Positions 44,648 through 53,170 of a stretch of DNA of 64,000 nucleotides are shown piece after piece. The DNA is from Pseudomonas sp. B21_DOA (GTDB taxonomy: Bacteria; Pseudomonadota; Gammaproteobacteria; Pseudomonadales; Pseudomonadaceae): the NCBI GenBank assembly GCA_030544685.1, contig CP086683.1:4464001-4528000 (forward strand), read 5' to 3'. The translations under genes and the position numbers were made by a program. The notes below the pieces were generated by a model that saw nothing but the letters and a program-made list of their open reading frames with translations, was not told where the DNA came from and did not search any database. Position 1 is the stretch's first letter. Every line of letters begins with the position of its first letter.

Positions 44648-47029
44648 ATGCGCTGTTCATCCAAGTCGTTGTTTTTGATTCTGTTGCTGCTGCTGATGCC
44701 GGGCAGCGCTGCACTGTGGGCGGCCGACCTTGCGGCGCCGGCGAACTCAAGCGCAGCGCCGCTGCCGGTGATTTCGCAAAGCGATCTGCAAGCCCTGCAA
44801 CAACGCCTCGACGGGCTCAAGCAGCAGATTTCGGCAGCGAACAATTACAACCAGCTCGAAGGCCCGCAGGACCGGGTGCAGGCGTTCATTCTCGATGTCG
44901 ACCGGCTGTCGGCAGCGCTGTTGCCACAACAGGCGCAACTGGCGGTGCAGCTGGGCGTACTGGGCACGGCGCCCGATGCCGAGGTGGCCGCCGAGCAAGC
45001 CGATATCGTCGCGCAGCGGGCGACGCTGGCGGAGCAGAAAAGCAAGGTCGACGGCACGCTGAAAAGCCTCGCCGCACTGAAACAGAATGCCGCCGACCTG
45101 ATCACGCAAATCGCCGGCATCCGCCGCACCCTGCTGGAAAGTGAACTGACGCTGAGCACCCGTAGCGTATTGAGTCCGCACTTCTGGGCGCCGCTGGTCA
45201 GTCCAAGCGAGGACGACCGCCAGCGGCTGCGCCTGTTCGTGGCACAGGTCGGTGACGTCTGGGCCACGGTCTGGGCGCCGGGCGAGCGTTTCTTCACCTG
45301 CGTGCTGGTGCTGCTGGCCCTGCTGATCTGGACGTTCGGCAGGCGTCTGGCTGAGCGCGGGCTAACGTGGTTTTGCATTCATCGCGTGGCGGAGGGCCGA
45401 CTGCGGCGCAGTGCCTTGGCCTTGGCGTCAGCCATCGCGACGTTCATAACCACCGCCATCGCCCTGAAACTGCTGTTCTACGCCTGTACCCGCCACGACG
45501 CCCTGCCGCCGGTGCTGGAGACGTTTTCCGAAGAGTTCGAAAAAGTCGTGTACGCCTGCGTGCTGATCACCGGGCTCAGCCGCGCATTGCTGTCGACCGA
45601 ACATCCGTCGTGGCGCCTGCCGGCGATTGCCGATCCGGTGGCGATGGCGCTCAAGCCTTATCCGCGGATTCTTGCCTGCACCTTGCTGGTGCTGGTGACG
45701 CTGGTGCAAGTCGCCAATGCCACAGGCATGAGCAGCAATATCGTTATGGCCGGGCGCGGGGTGATTTCGCTGGTGGTACTGGCGATCATCGGCACGATGC
45801 TGTTGCGCGTCGGCAAAGTGCGCAAGGCGCTGGTCGCGGCCAATGACCCCTCGGCGACGAACAGCGTGTTCGCCGGGCTGATCTACAGCGTCGCCAGCCT
45901 CTCGATGTTTGCCTCGGCCATCGCCTTGCTGGCGGGATATGTATCGTTGGCGCGGTTCATCAGTTATGAGCTGGTGTGGGGCTACATCGTGTTGTCGGGG
46001 TTTTACTTGCTGATTCAGTTGGTCAAGGATGCCTGTGAGCACCTGTTTTCGCCGAAGCACGCGAGCGGCCAGGCGCTCAAGCAACTGCTGGGGATCAGTG
46101 ATCGGCGCCTCGATCAGATTTCTATTCTGCTGTCCGGCTTCAGCCGCGCCGGATTGATGTTGATGGCGCTGATTTCATTGTTTGTCGGCGGCATCGGCAC
46201 CACGTTCGGCCAACTGATCACCAATATCATGTCGACCCTCGGCGGCGCCGGTTTGCGCAAGCTGAACATCGTCCCGGCACACCTGCTCAATGCGCTATTG
46301 GCGCTGCTGATAGGCATCTGGCTGATCCGCGCATTGAGCCGCTGGCTCGATAACGAGTTCCTGCCCAAGACCGACATGGACCCAGGCATGTGCGCGTCGC
46401 TGAGCACATTGTTTTCCAATATCGGCTACGCCTTTGTAATTCTGCTGACACTGTCGTCGCTGGGTGTGCAGTGGACGAACCTGGCGTGGATCGTCAGTGC
46501 GCTGTCGGTGGGCATTGGCTTTGGTTTGCAGGAGATCGTTAAGAATTTCGTCTCCGGCCTGATCCTGCTCACCGAGCGCCCGGTGAAGGTCGGCGACCTG
46601 ATCAGCATCAGCGGCGTCGAGGGCGACATCCGCCGCATCAACGTGCGCGCCACGGAAATCCAGCTCAGCGACCGCTCGATCGTGATCGTGCCCAACTCGC
46701 AGCTGATCTCGCAGAACCTGCGCAACGTTACCCTCGGCGGCAGTGCTCAGGGCGTGGCATCGCTGGAGCTGGTGTTTCCGCTGGATATCGATCCTGAGCA
46801 GGTCAAACAGCTGCTGCTGGATGCGTATCACGAGAACGAAACCATCCTCGATAAACCGGCGCCGTTCGTGCGTTTCAGCAAGTTGTCGCCGGACGGCATA
46901 ACCCTCACCGTCACCGGTTATGTCGGTAGCCCGAGGATTGTCGGGCTGACCAAGAGCGATTTGTTGTTTGAAGTGTTGAAGCGGTTGGGCGCGGCGGGGA
47001 TTGCGCTGGCGAAGCCGCCAGCGGCGTGA
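44648..47029 (+). CDS. Large MscS-family mechanosensitive channel (DUF3772/MscK-like)
   Basis: This 793-residue inner-membrane channel has a signal peptide (MRCSSKSLFLILLLLLMPGS) and a periplasmic DUF3772 coiled-coil domain (~45-185; DLQALQQRLDGLKQQISAAN). About ten TM helices follow, then the MscS pore and beta domains (VGIGFGLQEIVKNFVSGLIL; ERPVKVGDLISISGVEGDIR; VPNSQLISQNLRNVTLGG). Opening on membrane tension protects against hypo-osmotic shock. Frame intact. It converges on the LacI gene with only 5 bases between. Confidence 0.9.
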   Translation: MRCSSKSLFLILLLLLMPGSAALWAADLAAPANSSAAPLPVISQSDLQALQQRLDGLKQQISAANNYNQLEGPQDRVQAFILDVDRLSAALLPQQAQLAVQLGVLGTAPDAEVAAEQADIVAQRATLAEQKSKVDGTLKSLAALKQNAADLITQIAGIRRTLLESELTLSTRSVLSPHFWAPLVSPSEDDRQRLRLFVAQVGDVWATVWAPGERFFTCVLVLLALLIWTFGRRLAERGLTWFCIHRVAEGRLRRSALALASAIATFITTAIALKLLFYACTRHDALPPVLETFSEEFEKVVYACVLITGLSRALLSTEHPSWRLPAIADPVAMALKPYPRILACTLLVLVTLVQVANATGMSSNIVMAGRGVISLVVLAIIGTMLLRVGKVRKALVAANDPSATNSVFAGLIYSVASLSMFASAIALLAGYVSLARFISYELVWGYIVLSGFYLLIQLVKDACEHLFSPKHASGQALKQLLGISDRRLDQISILLSGFSRAGLMLMALISLFVGGIGTTFGQLITNIMSTLGGAGLRKLNIVPAHLLNALLALLIGIWLIRALSRWLDNEFLPKTDMDPGMCASLSTLFSNIGYAFVILLTLSSLGVQWTNLAWIVSALSVGIGFGLQEIVKNFVSGLILLTERPVKVGDLISISGVEGDIRRINVRATEIQLSDRSIVIVPNSQLISQNLRNVTLGGSAQGVASLELVFPLDIDPEQVKQLLLDAYHENETILDKPAPFVRFSKLSPDGITLTVTGYVGSPRIVGLTKSDLLFEVLKRLGAAGIALAKPPAA

Positions 47030-47034
47030 TTCGG

Positions 47035-48054
47035 TTAGCGCTTGCCCGAGTTGTCGATGCGGGCCGTGCTGCTGCGTGGTGTCAGCTCGAACGGCAGAAC
47101 GACATGCCTTTCTGACAGCGGCAGTTTTTCGATCAGGGCAATCAGCATCTCGACCGCTTTGGTCCCGAAGACTTCGGCCGGTTGCGAAATAGTAGTCAGC
47201 GGCGGATCGCAGTAGGCAGCCATGGGAATGTCGTCGAAACCGACCAGTGAAATGTCCTCGGGCACACGCAGTCCCGCTTGGCGGATGCGCTTGAGCGCAC
47301 CGATGGCCATTTCATCGTTTTCACAGAACAGCGCGGTGGGTCTATTGACCATTGCCAGCATCCTTTCCGCTCCTGCGAAGCCGGCTTCAAGGGTGAAGTT
47401 GCCATGGCAGATAAGTGCTTCGTCGAAAGCAATCCCGGCCTCGCGCAATGCCGCTTCGTAGCCTGCCAGTCGATCGCGGGTCAGCGGGCTGTTTTTCGAG
47501 CCTTTGATCAGGCCGATGCGTCGGTGTCCCAATGCAATCAGGTGATCGGTCATGGCTTTGGCAGCGCCGACGTTGTCGAGGCTGATGGTCGGATAACGCC
47601 CGGCCTTGACCACTTCGCAAGCGTTGACGATGGGCGGTAGATCGGCGTCGGCCGGAGCGTGTTCGAACGGGTCGTAGGCGCGCAACTGGATCACCCCGTC
47701 GGCCTGATAGGCGTATACCAGCTCGGCGAATTGCCGCTCCAGTTCTTCCCGGCCCTGGGTGTCGCAGAGCAGCAAGCGATAGCCGGCCGCCTGCGCCGCT
47801 TGCTGGGCGCCGCTGATGACCCGGGCAAAAAAGGTGTTGGCGATGGTCGGCACCAGAATCACCAGATTGCCGGTACGCCGCGAGCGGAACTGCACGGCCA
47901 TCAGATTCGGCCGATAGCCGGCCTGCTCCACGGCGGCCATGACGCGCTCACGGGTTGGCGCGAGGACGCGCTCGGGCGATTTCAACGTACGAGACACCGT
48001 CGCCACGGAAACGCCGGCCAGCCGAGCCACTTCGCGAATATTGGACAAAACCAC
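47035..48054 (-). CDS. LacI-family transcriptional regulator
   Basis: This 339-residue repressor has the LacI headpiece (NIREVARLAGVSVATVSRTL, hinge NLMAVQFRSRRTGN) and a periplasmic-binding-protein-like effector domain (VGFDDIPMAAYCDPPLTTIS). It is divergent from the Gfo/Idh gene, and a perfect 18-base palindrome lies between them. It should repress the carbohydrate cluster at 48.2-51.8 kb until an inducing sugar appears. The inducer is unknown. Confidence 0.92.
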   Translation of the reverse strand: MVLSNIREVARLAGVSVATVSRTLKSPERVLAPTRERVMAAVEQAGYRPNLMAVQFRSRRTGNLVILVPTIANTFFARVISGAQQAAQAAGYRLLLCDTQGREELERQFAELVYAYQADGVIQLRAYDPFEHAPADADLPPIVNACEVVKAGRYPTISLDNVGAAKAMTDHLIALGHRRIGLIKGSKNSPLTRDRLAGYEAALREAGIAFDEALICHGNFTLEAGFAGAERMLAMVNRPTALFCENDEMAIGALKRIRQAGLRVPEDISLVGFDDIPMAAYCDPPLTTISQPAEVFGTKAVEMLIALIEKLPLSERHVVLPFELTPRSSTARIDNSGKR

Positions 48055-48171
48055 CTCGTTGATTCATGCCGATCAGGCGCGGAGCTTACCGCAGGCGACG
48101 AGCGATCGAAACGCTGTCGATCATCCGCTGGCATTTGACACTCGGCTAATTCAAGCCTAGATTTCGCCCAC

Positions 48172-48189
48172 GATGTAACCGGTTACATC
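48172..48189. promoter_or_regulatory. LacI-family operator
   Basis: GATGTAACCGGTTACATC is a perfect 18-base palindrome with the central CpG typical of LacI-family operators. It is 118 bases from the LacI start and 39 bases before the Gfo/Idh start, in the divergent promoter region. Confidence 0.85.
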
Positions 48190-48227
48190 ACTCATCAACA
48201 TTGCATCCAGCTACCGAGACGACTGCC

Positions 48228-49415
48228 ATGTACGCTGCCGCAAAAATAAGAATGGGTTTTGTTGGAGGCGGTGAAGGTTCATTCATTGCCCGTGCCCACC
48301 GGCAAGCCGCCGGCCTCGACGGACGCTTCGAACTGGTCTGCGGCGCGTTCAGCCGCGACTCGGAGAATAATCAGCGCACCGCTGCGACCCTGGGAGTATC
48401 CGCCGAACGTTGTTACGACGATTGGCAAACCCTGCTTACCCGCGAAGCCGCCCTGCCCGCCGAGCAGCGCATGCAACTGCTGGTCATCGTCACTCCGAAT
48501 CATCTGCACGCACCGATTGCCCGTGAGGCATTGAGCGCCGGTTTTCATGTGTTCAGCGAGAAACCCGCGGCGCTGAACCTCGCCGAGGTGCAGGCGCTGC
48601 GCTCGGTGGTCATCAACAGCCAGCGAATTTACGGGCTGGCGCACACCTACCTCGGTTACGCGATGGTCTGGCAGGCCCGCGAAATGGTCGTCAGCGGCGT
48701 GCTCGGGCGCGTGCGCAAAGTCCTCGTCGAATACCCGCAAGGCTGGCTCAGCAGCGACGTCGCCGGGCAAGGCAACAAGCAGGCCGGCTGGCGCGACGAC
48801 CCGACACAATCCGGGATCGGCGGCTGCATCGGCGATATCGGCACTCATGCGTTTTCCCTGGCGGAGTTCGTTGCCGGCCAGTCGATCCAGTTCATCAGCG
48901 CGATGCTCGGCGCCCATGTCGAGGGTCGGCAACTGGATGACGATGTGGCGATGCTATTCAAAATGAGCGACGGCGCCAGTGGCGTATTGCTCGCCAGCCA
49001 GGTCTGCGCCGGTGAAGAGAACCCGCTGAAGATTCGCGTCTACGGGGACAAGGGTGGACTTGAATGGCGGCAGGAAGAACCGGCCAGCCTGATTCATCGA
49101 CCATTGGACGAGCCGATGCGCGTTCTGCGTTCCGGCGTCGGACAACCGTGGCTGTGCGCCGCCGCAACCCAGCGCATGCGCCTGCCCGCCGGGCATCCCG
49201 AAGGTTATCTGGAAGCCATGGCCAATCTGTACGGCGCCCTCGCCGAAGCGATTCTACAAGGCACTGAGGGACATCAAGCGCCGGGCGTTCCGGGCATTGA
49301 AACCGGCCTGCGCGGCATGGCGTTTATCGAAACCGCCATCGCCAATCATCTTGGCAACGAGAAGTGGAGCGAGATCCCCGGCCAACTGACAGGAGCCCCG
49401 AACAATGAACAGTAA
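48228..49415 (+). CDS. Gfo/Idh/MocA-family oxidoreductase
   Basis: This 395-residue NAD(P)-dependent sugar or polyol dehydrogenase has the cofactor loop MGFVGGGEGSFIARAHRQAA, EKPAALNLAE (the family EKP Lys) and GGCIGDIGTHAFSLAEF (family GxxxDxGxH). The first gene of a LacI-controlled unit, it overlaps the isomerase gene by 11 bases. The ATG at 48228 is used because upstream sequence is operator. Substrate unknown, perhaps a keto-forming step on a sugar, inositol or glycoside. Confidence 0.88.
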   Translation: MYAAAKIRMGFVGGGEGSFIARAHRQAAGLDGRFELVCGAFSRDSENNQRTAATLGVSAERCYDDWQTLLTREAALPAEQRMQLLVIVTPNHLHAPIAREALSAGFHVFSEKPAALNLAEVQALRSVVINSQRIYGLAHTYLGYAMVWQAREMVVSGVLGRVRKVLVEYPQGWLSSDVAGQGNKQAGWRDDPTQSGIGGCIGDIGTHAFSLAEFVAGQSIQFISAMLGAHVEGRQLDDDVAMLFKMSDGASGVLLASQVCAGEENPLKIRVYGDKGGLEWRQEEPASLIHRPLDEPMRVLRSGVGQPWLCAAATQRMRLPAGHPEGYLEAMANLYGALAEAILQGTEGHQAPGVPGIETGLRGMAFIETAIANHLGNEKWSEIPGQLTGAPNNEQ

Positions 49416-50487
49416 TCAGCAGAACGCCGCAGGTTTGAAAGGCCCCGGTATCTTCCTCGCGCAGTTCATCGCTGACGAAGCGCCTTTCGACTCGCTCGCC
49501 AACATCGCCGAATGGGCGGCCTCGCAAGGCTACAAAGCCATCCAGGTACCGACCCTCGGCACGCGCTTCCTCGATCTGCAGCGCGCCGCTGAGAGCCAGG
49601 ATTACTGCGACGAGCTCATCGCTGTCTGCGCCCGCACCGGCGTGGTAATCAGTGAGCTGTCGACGCACCTGCAAGGACAATTGGTCGCGGTGCATCCGGC
49701 GTTTGACAGCTTGTTCGACGACTTCGCCCCGCCAGCACTGCGCGGCAAACCCCGCGAGCGCACCGAGTGGGCCATCGAACAGTTGAAACTGGCCGCCCGT
49801 GCCAGCCAGCGTCTCGGACTGACGGCCCATGCGACCTTTTCCGGCGCCCTGCTCTGGCCCTACGTCTATCCGTGGCCGCAACGTCCGGCTGGCTTGGTCG
49901 AGCAAGGTTTCGCCGAACTGGGCAAGCGCTGGCTGCCGATTCTCGACTGCTTCGAAGAGGCAGGCGTTGATCTGTGCTACGAAATCCATCCCGGCGAAGA
50001 CTTGCATGACGGCGCGTCGTTCGAGCAGTTTCTCGAAGCGGTGAACCACCACCCTCGTGCCGCAATTCTGTATGACCCGAGTCATCTGCTGCTGCAGCAA
50101 ATGGACTACCTCGGCTTCATCGATCGTTACCACCAACGCATCCGCATGTTCCACGTCAAGGATGCCGAGTTCCGCCCCGATGCGCGCTCCGGCGTCTACG
50201 GCGGTTATCAGGGTTGGGTCGAGCGTCCCGGACGCTTTCGCTCGCTGGGCGACGGCCAGATCGATTTCAAATCGATCTTCAGCAAATTGTGCCAATACGA
50301 CTTCAACGGCTGGGCCGTGCTGGAGTGGGAGTGCTGCCTGAAAGACTCCGCACAGGGCGCGGCGGAAGGCGCGGCGTTCATCGAGCGGCACATGATCCGC
50401 AAGACCGCCAAGGCTTTCGACGATTTCGCCGGGGTCAGCGCTGACGCCGCTTCCAACCGGCGCTTGCTCGGCCTGACTGACGACTGA
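49405..50487 (+). CDS. Sugar phosphate isomerase/epimerase family (xylose isomerase-like TIM barrel)
   Basis: This 360-residue TIM-barrel protein of the IolE/Hyi/epimerase group has metal-site features DLCYEIHPGEDLHD (Glu), ILYDPSHLLLQQMDYLGFID (Asp/His) and RMFHVKDAEF (His). The C-terminal WAVLEWECCLKD holds the last Glu. It partners the Gfo/Idh enzyme, as in inositol and 3-keto-sugar routes. The exact reaction is not assigned. Confidence 0.85.
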   Translation: MNSNQQNAAGLKGPGIFLAQFIADEAPFDSLANIAEWAASQGYKAIQVPTLGTRFLDLQRAAESQDYCDELIAVCARTGVVISELSTHLQGQLVAVHPAFDSLFDDFAPPALRGKPRERTEWAIEQLKLAARASQRLGLTAHATFSGALLWPYVYPWPQRPAGLVEQGFAELGKRWLPILDCFEEAGVDLCYEIHPGEDLHDGASFEQFLEAVNHHPRAAILYDPSHLLLQQMDYLGFIDRYHQRIRMFHVKDAEFRPDARSGVYGGYQGWVERPGRFRSLGDGQIDFKSIFSKLCQYDFNGWAVLEWECCLKDSAQGAAEGAAFIERHMIRKTAKAFDDFAGVSADAASNRRLLGLTDD

Positions 50488-50529
50488 TTCATCCGCGTTA
50501 CCGACATAAAAACAATACGGTGATCTGAA

Positions 50530-51767
50530 ATGAACGTAATGAATGCGCGACTCAGCGTGATGATGTTTTTGCAGTTTTTCATCTGGGGTGGCTGGTTCGT
50601 CACCCTCGGTACTTTTCTCGCGACAACGCTGGCCGCCAGTGGTGGTCAGGTCGGCATGGCCTTCGCCACGCAGTCCTGGGGCGCGATTCTGGCACCGTTT
50701 GTCATTGGGCTGATCGCCGACCGTTTCTTCAATGCCGAACGTATTCTGGCGGTGCTGCATCTGCTCGGCGCGGTGTTGCTCTATCAGCTTTATCGCGCGG
50801 CGGATTTCAGCGCGTTCTATCCCTATGTGCTCGCCTACATGATGGTCTACATGCCGACATTGGCGCTGGTGAACGCCGTGGCGTTCCGCCAGATCAAAGA
50901 CCCGGCCCTGGAGTTCTCGCGCATTCGCGTGTGGGGCACCGTGGGCTGGATCGTCGCTGGGGTGGTGATCAGCTTCGTATTCGCCTGGGACTCGCAGCAA
51001 AGCATAGCGGCCGGGGCTTGCGCAATACGTTCCTGATGTCCGCCGTCGCGTCGCTGCTGTTGGGGCTTTACAGCTTCAGTCTGCCGAACACTGCGCCGCT
51101 GAAAACCGCAGCGGGCTCATCAAGCCTCAAGCAGATGCTCGGCGTGGATGCGTTGGGTTTGCTCAAGGATCGCAGCTATCTGGTGTTCTTCCTTGCCTCG
51201 ATCCTGATCTGCATTCCGCTGGCGTTCTATTACCAGAATGCCAATCCGTTTCTGGCCGAGATCGGCGTGACCAACCCGACGGCGAAGATGGCGATCGGTC
51301 AGGTGTCGGAAGTGCTGTTCATGTTGCTGTTGCCGCTGTTCATCCATCGCTTCGGCATCAAGATCGCACTCCTGGTCGGCATGGCTGCCTGGGCGTTGCG
51401 CTACGTGCTGTTTGCCTTCGGCAATAACGACGATCAGGCATTCATGTTGCTGATCGGCATTGCCCTGCACGGCGTGTGCTATGACTTCTTCTTCGTGTCC
51501 GGGCAAATCTACACGGATGCCAAGGCACCGGAACGCTTCCGCAGCTCCGCGCAAGGTTTGATCACCTTGGCCACGTACGGGTTGGGCATGTTGATTGGGT
51601 TCTGGATTGCGGGACGGATTACCGATCACTTCACATCAAGCGCGGGGCATGACTGGAGAAGCATCTGGCTGTTCCCCGCCGGTTTTTCCGTGGTGGTATT
51701 GCTGTGCTTCTGGGCGACATTCAAGAGCCGCGATCGCGACAAGGCCGTGCTGCCGAGTGCGGTTTAG
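50530..51767 (+). CDS. MFS sugar/nucleoside permease (NupG-like), frameshifted
   Basis: This 12-TM permease resembles the nucleoside:H+ symporter (NupG/XapB) family: LSVMMFLQFFIWGGWFVTLG at the N terminus and KDPALEFSRIRVWGTVGWIV in the loop after TM4. The frame breaks at the G4 run 51013-51016. One added G gives AGGLRNTFLMSAVASLLLG and a 412-residue protein. As the last gene of the LacI cluster it probably imports the cluster's carbohydrate. A long-stem terminator follows. Confidence 0.87.
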
Positions 51768-51791
51768 AGCAGAGTTGTAAAGCGTGAATAG

Positions 51792-51826
51792 AACGAATGC
51801 CGCCTGTGGTTGAGGCGGCATTCGTT
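51792..51826. terminator. Terminator-like hairpin after the permease gene
   Basis: AACGAATGCCGCCT and AGGCGGCATTCGTT form a perfect 14-base stem. It lies between the permease gene and the convergent tandem-repeat gene and can serve both. Confidence 0.75.
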
Positions 51827-51846
51827 ATCGATGCTCATCGTTGAGC

Positions 51847-52146
51847 TCAAGCGGTGCGACGTTCGAGCAGACGGTCAGCGCCACCTTCGGCGACCCTATT
51901 ACCTTGCAGATGATCGGAACCGTCAGAAGCGACCGCATCGCTGAACAGTGGGTCAGTTTCGGTCGCAGCGACTGCATCGCTGAACAGCGGGTCGGTTTCG
52001 GTTGCGGCTACTGCATCGCTGAACAAGCGGTCTGTTTGAGTGGCGGCCGCGACCGCATCACTGAACAGCGGGTCGGTTTCGGTGGCGGCGAAGGCATTCA
52101 GTGCAAAAACCGAGAAAGCGATACCGAGGATAGTCTGGCGTTTCAT
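51847..52146 (-). CDS. Secreted tandem-repeat protein
   Basis: This 99-residue protein begins with a signal peptide, MKRQTILGIAFSVFALNAFA, cleaved before ATETD. Residues 21-73 are four near-identical 13-14-residue repeats of ATETDPLFSDAVA (the second reads AATQTDRLFSDAVA). A tail with VAEGGADRLLERRTA follows. The mature protein is acidic in the repeats and basic at the C terminus. Repeat number is likely to vary between strains. It looks like a small periplasmic or exported protein; I do not know its function. Confidence 0.7.
   Translation of the reverse strand: MKRQTILGIAFSVFALNAFAATETDPLFSDAVAAATQTDRLFSDAVAATETDPLFSDAVAATETDPLFSDAVASDGSDHLQGNRVAEGGADRLLERRTA
51928..52086 (-). repeat. Four in-frame 39-42-base tandem repeats
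   Basis: The repeats encode ATETDPLFSDAVA and lie inside the secreted protein gene. Three units are 39 bases and one is 42; copies differ at scattered bases (for example GATCGG-free CAGCGGGTCGGTTTCGG versus CAGTGGGTCAGTTTCGG on the + strand), so they are not very recent. Confidence 0.85.
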
Positions 52147-52375
52147 GATGATGTGCTCCGAGTCGCAGTGGTTGGGTATGGAGCCGATCTTACGCCGCAC
52201 CATGGATATGAGAACTTCATTGACTTAATGGTTGTTATTGACGCAATCAATAGATGGTCGAGCATGAGCCGCTATTGGATTGATCTTTATGCTATTGCTT
52301 ACGTCACCAAGCGAAACGCCCTACAAAGTGGAAAGCATAAAACTGACAATCTCATTTTTGACAGTATTATTCACA

Positions 52376-52424
52376 CAAAAAAAGACCCGTATCAGTCGAA
52401 ACCGAAACGGGTCTTTTCCCACTT
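52376..52424 (-). terminator. Terminator of the 32-residue peptide gene
   Basis: On the minus strand AAAAGACCCGT and ACGGGTC form a stem closed around an AT-balanced loop and followed by seven T. It lies 9 bases after the peptide stop codon. The + strand version also ends in TTTT. Confidence 0.8.
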
Positions 52425-52432
52425 AGACGACC

Positions 52433-52531
52433 TTATTTCAAGTCGTCAAAGTGATCTCGCAGGAACTCGTAGAAGCGCAAGGCTTTCAACAATCTCCATA
52501 CAAGGCTCAGCGTACGCAGCAAAAGCTTCAT
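52433..52531 (-). CDS. Candidate 32-residue amphipathic peptide gene
   Basis: The frame starts ATG at 52531 and reads MKLLLRTLSLVWRLLKALRF, then YEFLRDHFDDLK and TAA. It would form one amphipathic helix with a positive N half and a negative C half. TGGAGG lies 9 bases before the ATG, an ideal ribosome binding site, but is buried in a hairpin (see next entry). An intrinsic terminator follows. The unit of promoter region, hidden ribosome binding site, tiny hydrophobic peptide and terminator resembles type I toxin or leader-peptide genes. I do not recognise the peptide. Confidence 0.55.
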   Translation of the reverse strand: MKLLLRTLSLVWRLLKALRFYEFLRDHFDDLK

Positions 52532-52535
52532 ACGT

Positions 52536-52561
52536 TTTGGCCTCCAGGGCTGGCGGCCAAA
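52536..52561 (-). promoter_or_regulatory. Hairpin burying the peptide's ribosome binding site
   Basis: TTTGGCC and GGCCAAA form a 7-bp stem; after one mismatch, CCA and TGG extend it around a GGGC-type loop. The Shine-Dalgarno GGAGG (complement of 52541-52545) is inside the structure and the start codon is 5 bases away. A second GGAGG lies just outside at 52562-52566. Confidence 0.55.
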
Positions 52562-52569
52562 CCTCCAGC

Positions 52570-52700
52570 AAACTTACCGGACCATGCGTGCCTTCAGCCT
52601 ACATGTTGGTGTAGCTAGCGAGGCGGCCGGTTGAAATCCCTCCGAGACATCATTCCGGCGCGGGTGCGAATCCGCGTCAGAGGGCGTAAAACCTTTTGCG
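52570..52700 (+). other. tRNA-like/small-RNA-like element, copy 1
   Basis: The core ACATGTTGGTGTAGCTAG (52601-52618), preceded by ACCATGCG, recurs in copy 2. Downstream, CGCGGGTGCGAATCCGCG (52655-52680 region) looks like a T-arm: one extra C would make it a regular 5-bp stem with a TGCGAAT loop. I cannot fold a full cloverleaf with a paired acceptor stem, so this may be a degenerate tRNA, a decoy or part of a small RNA. Confidence 0.35.
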
Positions 52701-52929
52701 CCCCCAGCCAAACCTCACTGCTCTACCAACAAGATGAGCGCGGGCATCTTAACGCAGAAATCAGAAGAGAAAACCCGAGTAGCCAAGGTTATTCTGCGGC
52801 TACGACAGAACCTTTGTAAAATCGTATTTATGACAATGTTTATTGACAGACCTGAATTCAGTTTCATGCGCTGGACGTTCCGAAAAAACCTCGCACACCA
52901 CGCTAAACCTTCGTTGCACTGACGGGAGA

Positions 52930-53033
52930 AACTCAATACCATGCGCGGACATGTTGGTGTGGCTAGTGATGCACACGGCCTCGGCTCCAAACCGAGGCAT
53001 GAAAAACCGCCCCGCGAAGGCGGTTTTTTCGTC
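52930..53033 (+). other. tRNA-like/small-RNA-like element, copy 2, with terminator
   Basis: It repeats ACCATGCG and then ACATGTTGGTGTGGCTAG (52949-52966). At 52979-52997 CCTCGG and CCGAGG enclose a 7-base loop CTCCAAA that matches an anticodon loop with U33, anticodon CCA and A37. Directly after comes a strong terminator, AAAACCGCC and GGCGGTTTTTT (53003-53029), and no T-arm. A short terminated transcript with tRNA-like hairpins is the simplest reading. Confidence 0.4.
53003..53029 (+). terminator. Rho-independent terminator
   Basis: AAAACCGCC pairs with GGCGGTTTT around CCGCGAA and ends in six T. It closes element copy 2. Confidence 0.85.
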
Positions 53034-53170
53034 TGCGTTTTCTGGTCCCATCCAAGGCACATTGCCTGACGCGATCCCTCCTGCGCACCTGCACAAATCT
53101 TCTAAACACTCTCCTCCTCCACGCGGTATTTTGGAAACGCCCCTGCTCAACCGCCCTATGGAGTCCTCCC

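Larger units (their letters stand above)
52532..53170. other. 639-base intergenic region with duplicated RNA-like elements
   Basis: Apart from the features listed, I see no protein gene. It contains two related elements (starting ~52570 and ~52930), an AT-rich promoter-like stretch around 52805-52850 (TTGACA at 52843-52848), and the leader of the AraC gene. A GGGCG..CGCCC hairpin lies near 52682-52706. Confidence 0.5.

Noticed and set aside
49324..51000. 558-codon minus-strand frame across the isomerase and permease genes
   Set aside because: Shadow of two real genes; no start signal and no recognisable domain.
51841..52614. 257-codon plus-strand frame with IAEQRVGFG-type repeats
   Set aside because: The repeats are the reverse complement of the secreted protein's ATETDPLFSDAVA units; the minus strand has the signal peptide and start, the plus strand has neither.
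52655..52680. Intact tRNA gene from the GGTGCGAATCC box
   Set aside because: I could not pair an acceptor stem or find a consistent anticodon arm at the right distance, so it is reported only as a tRNA-like element.
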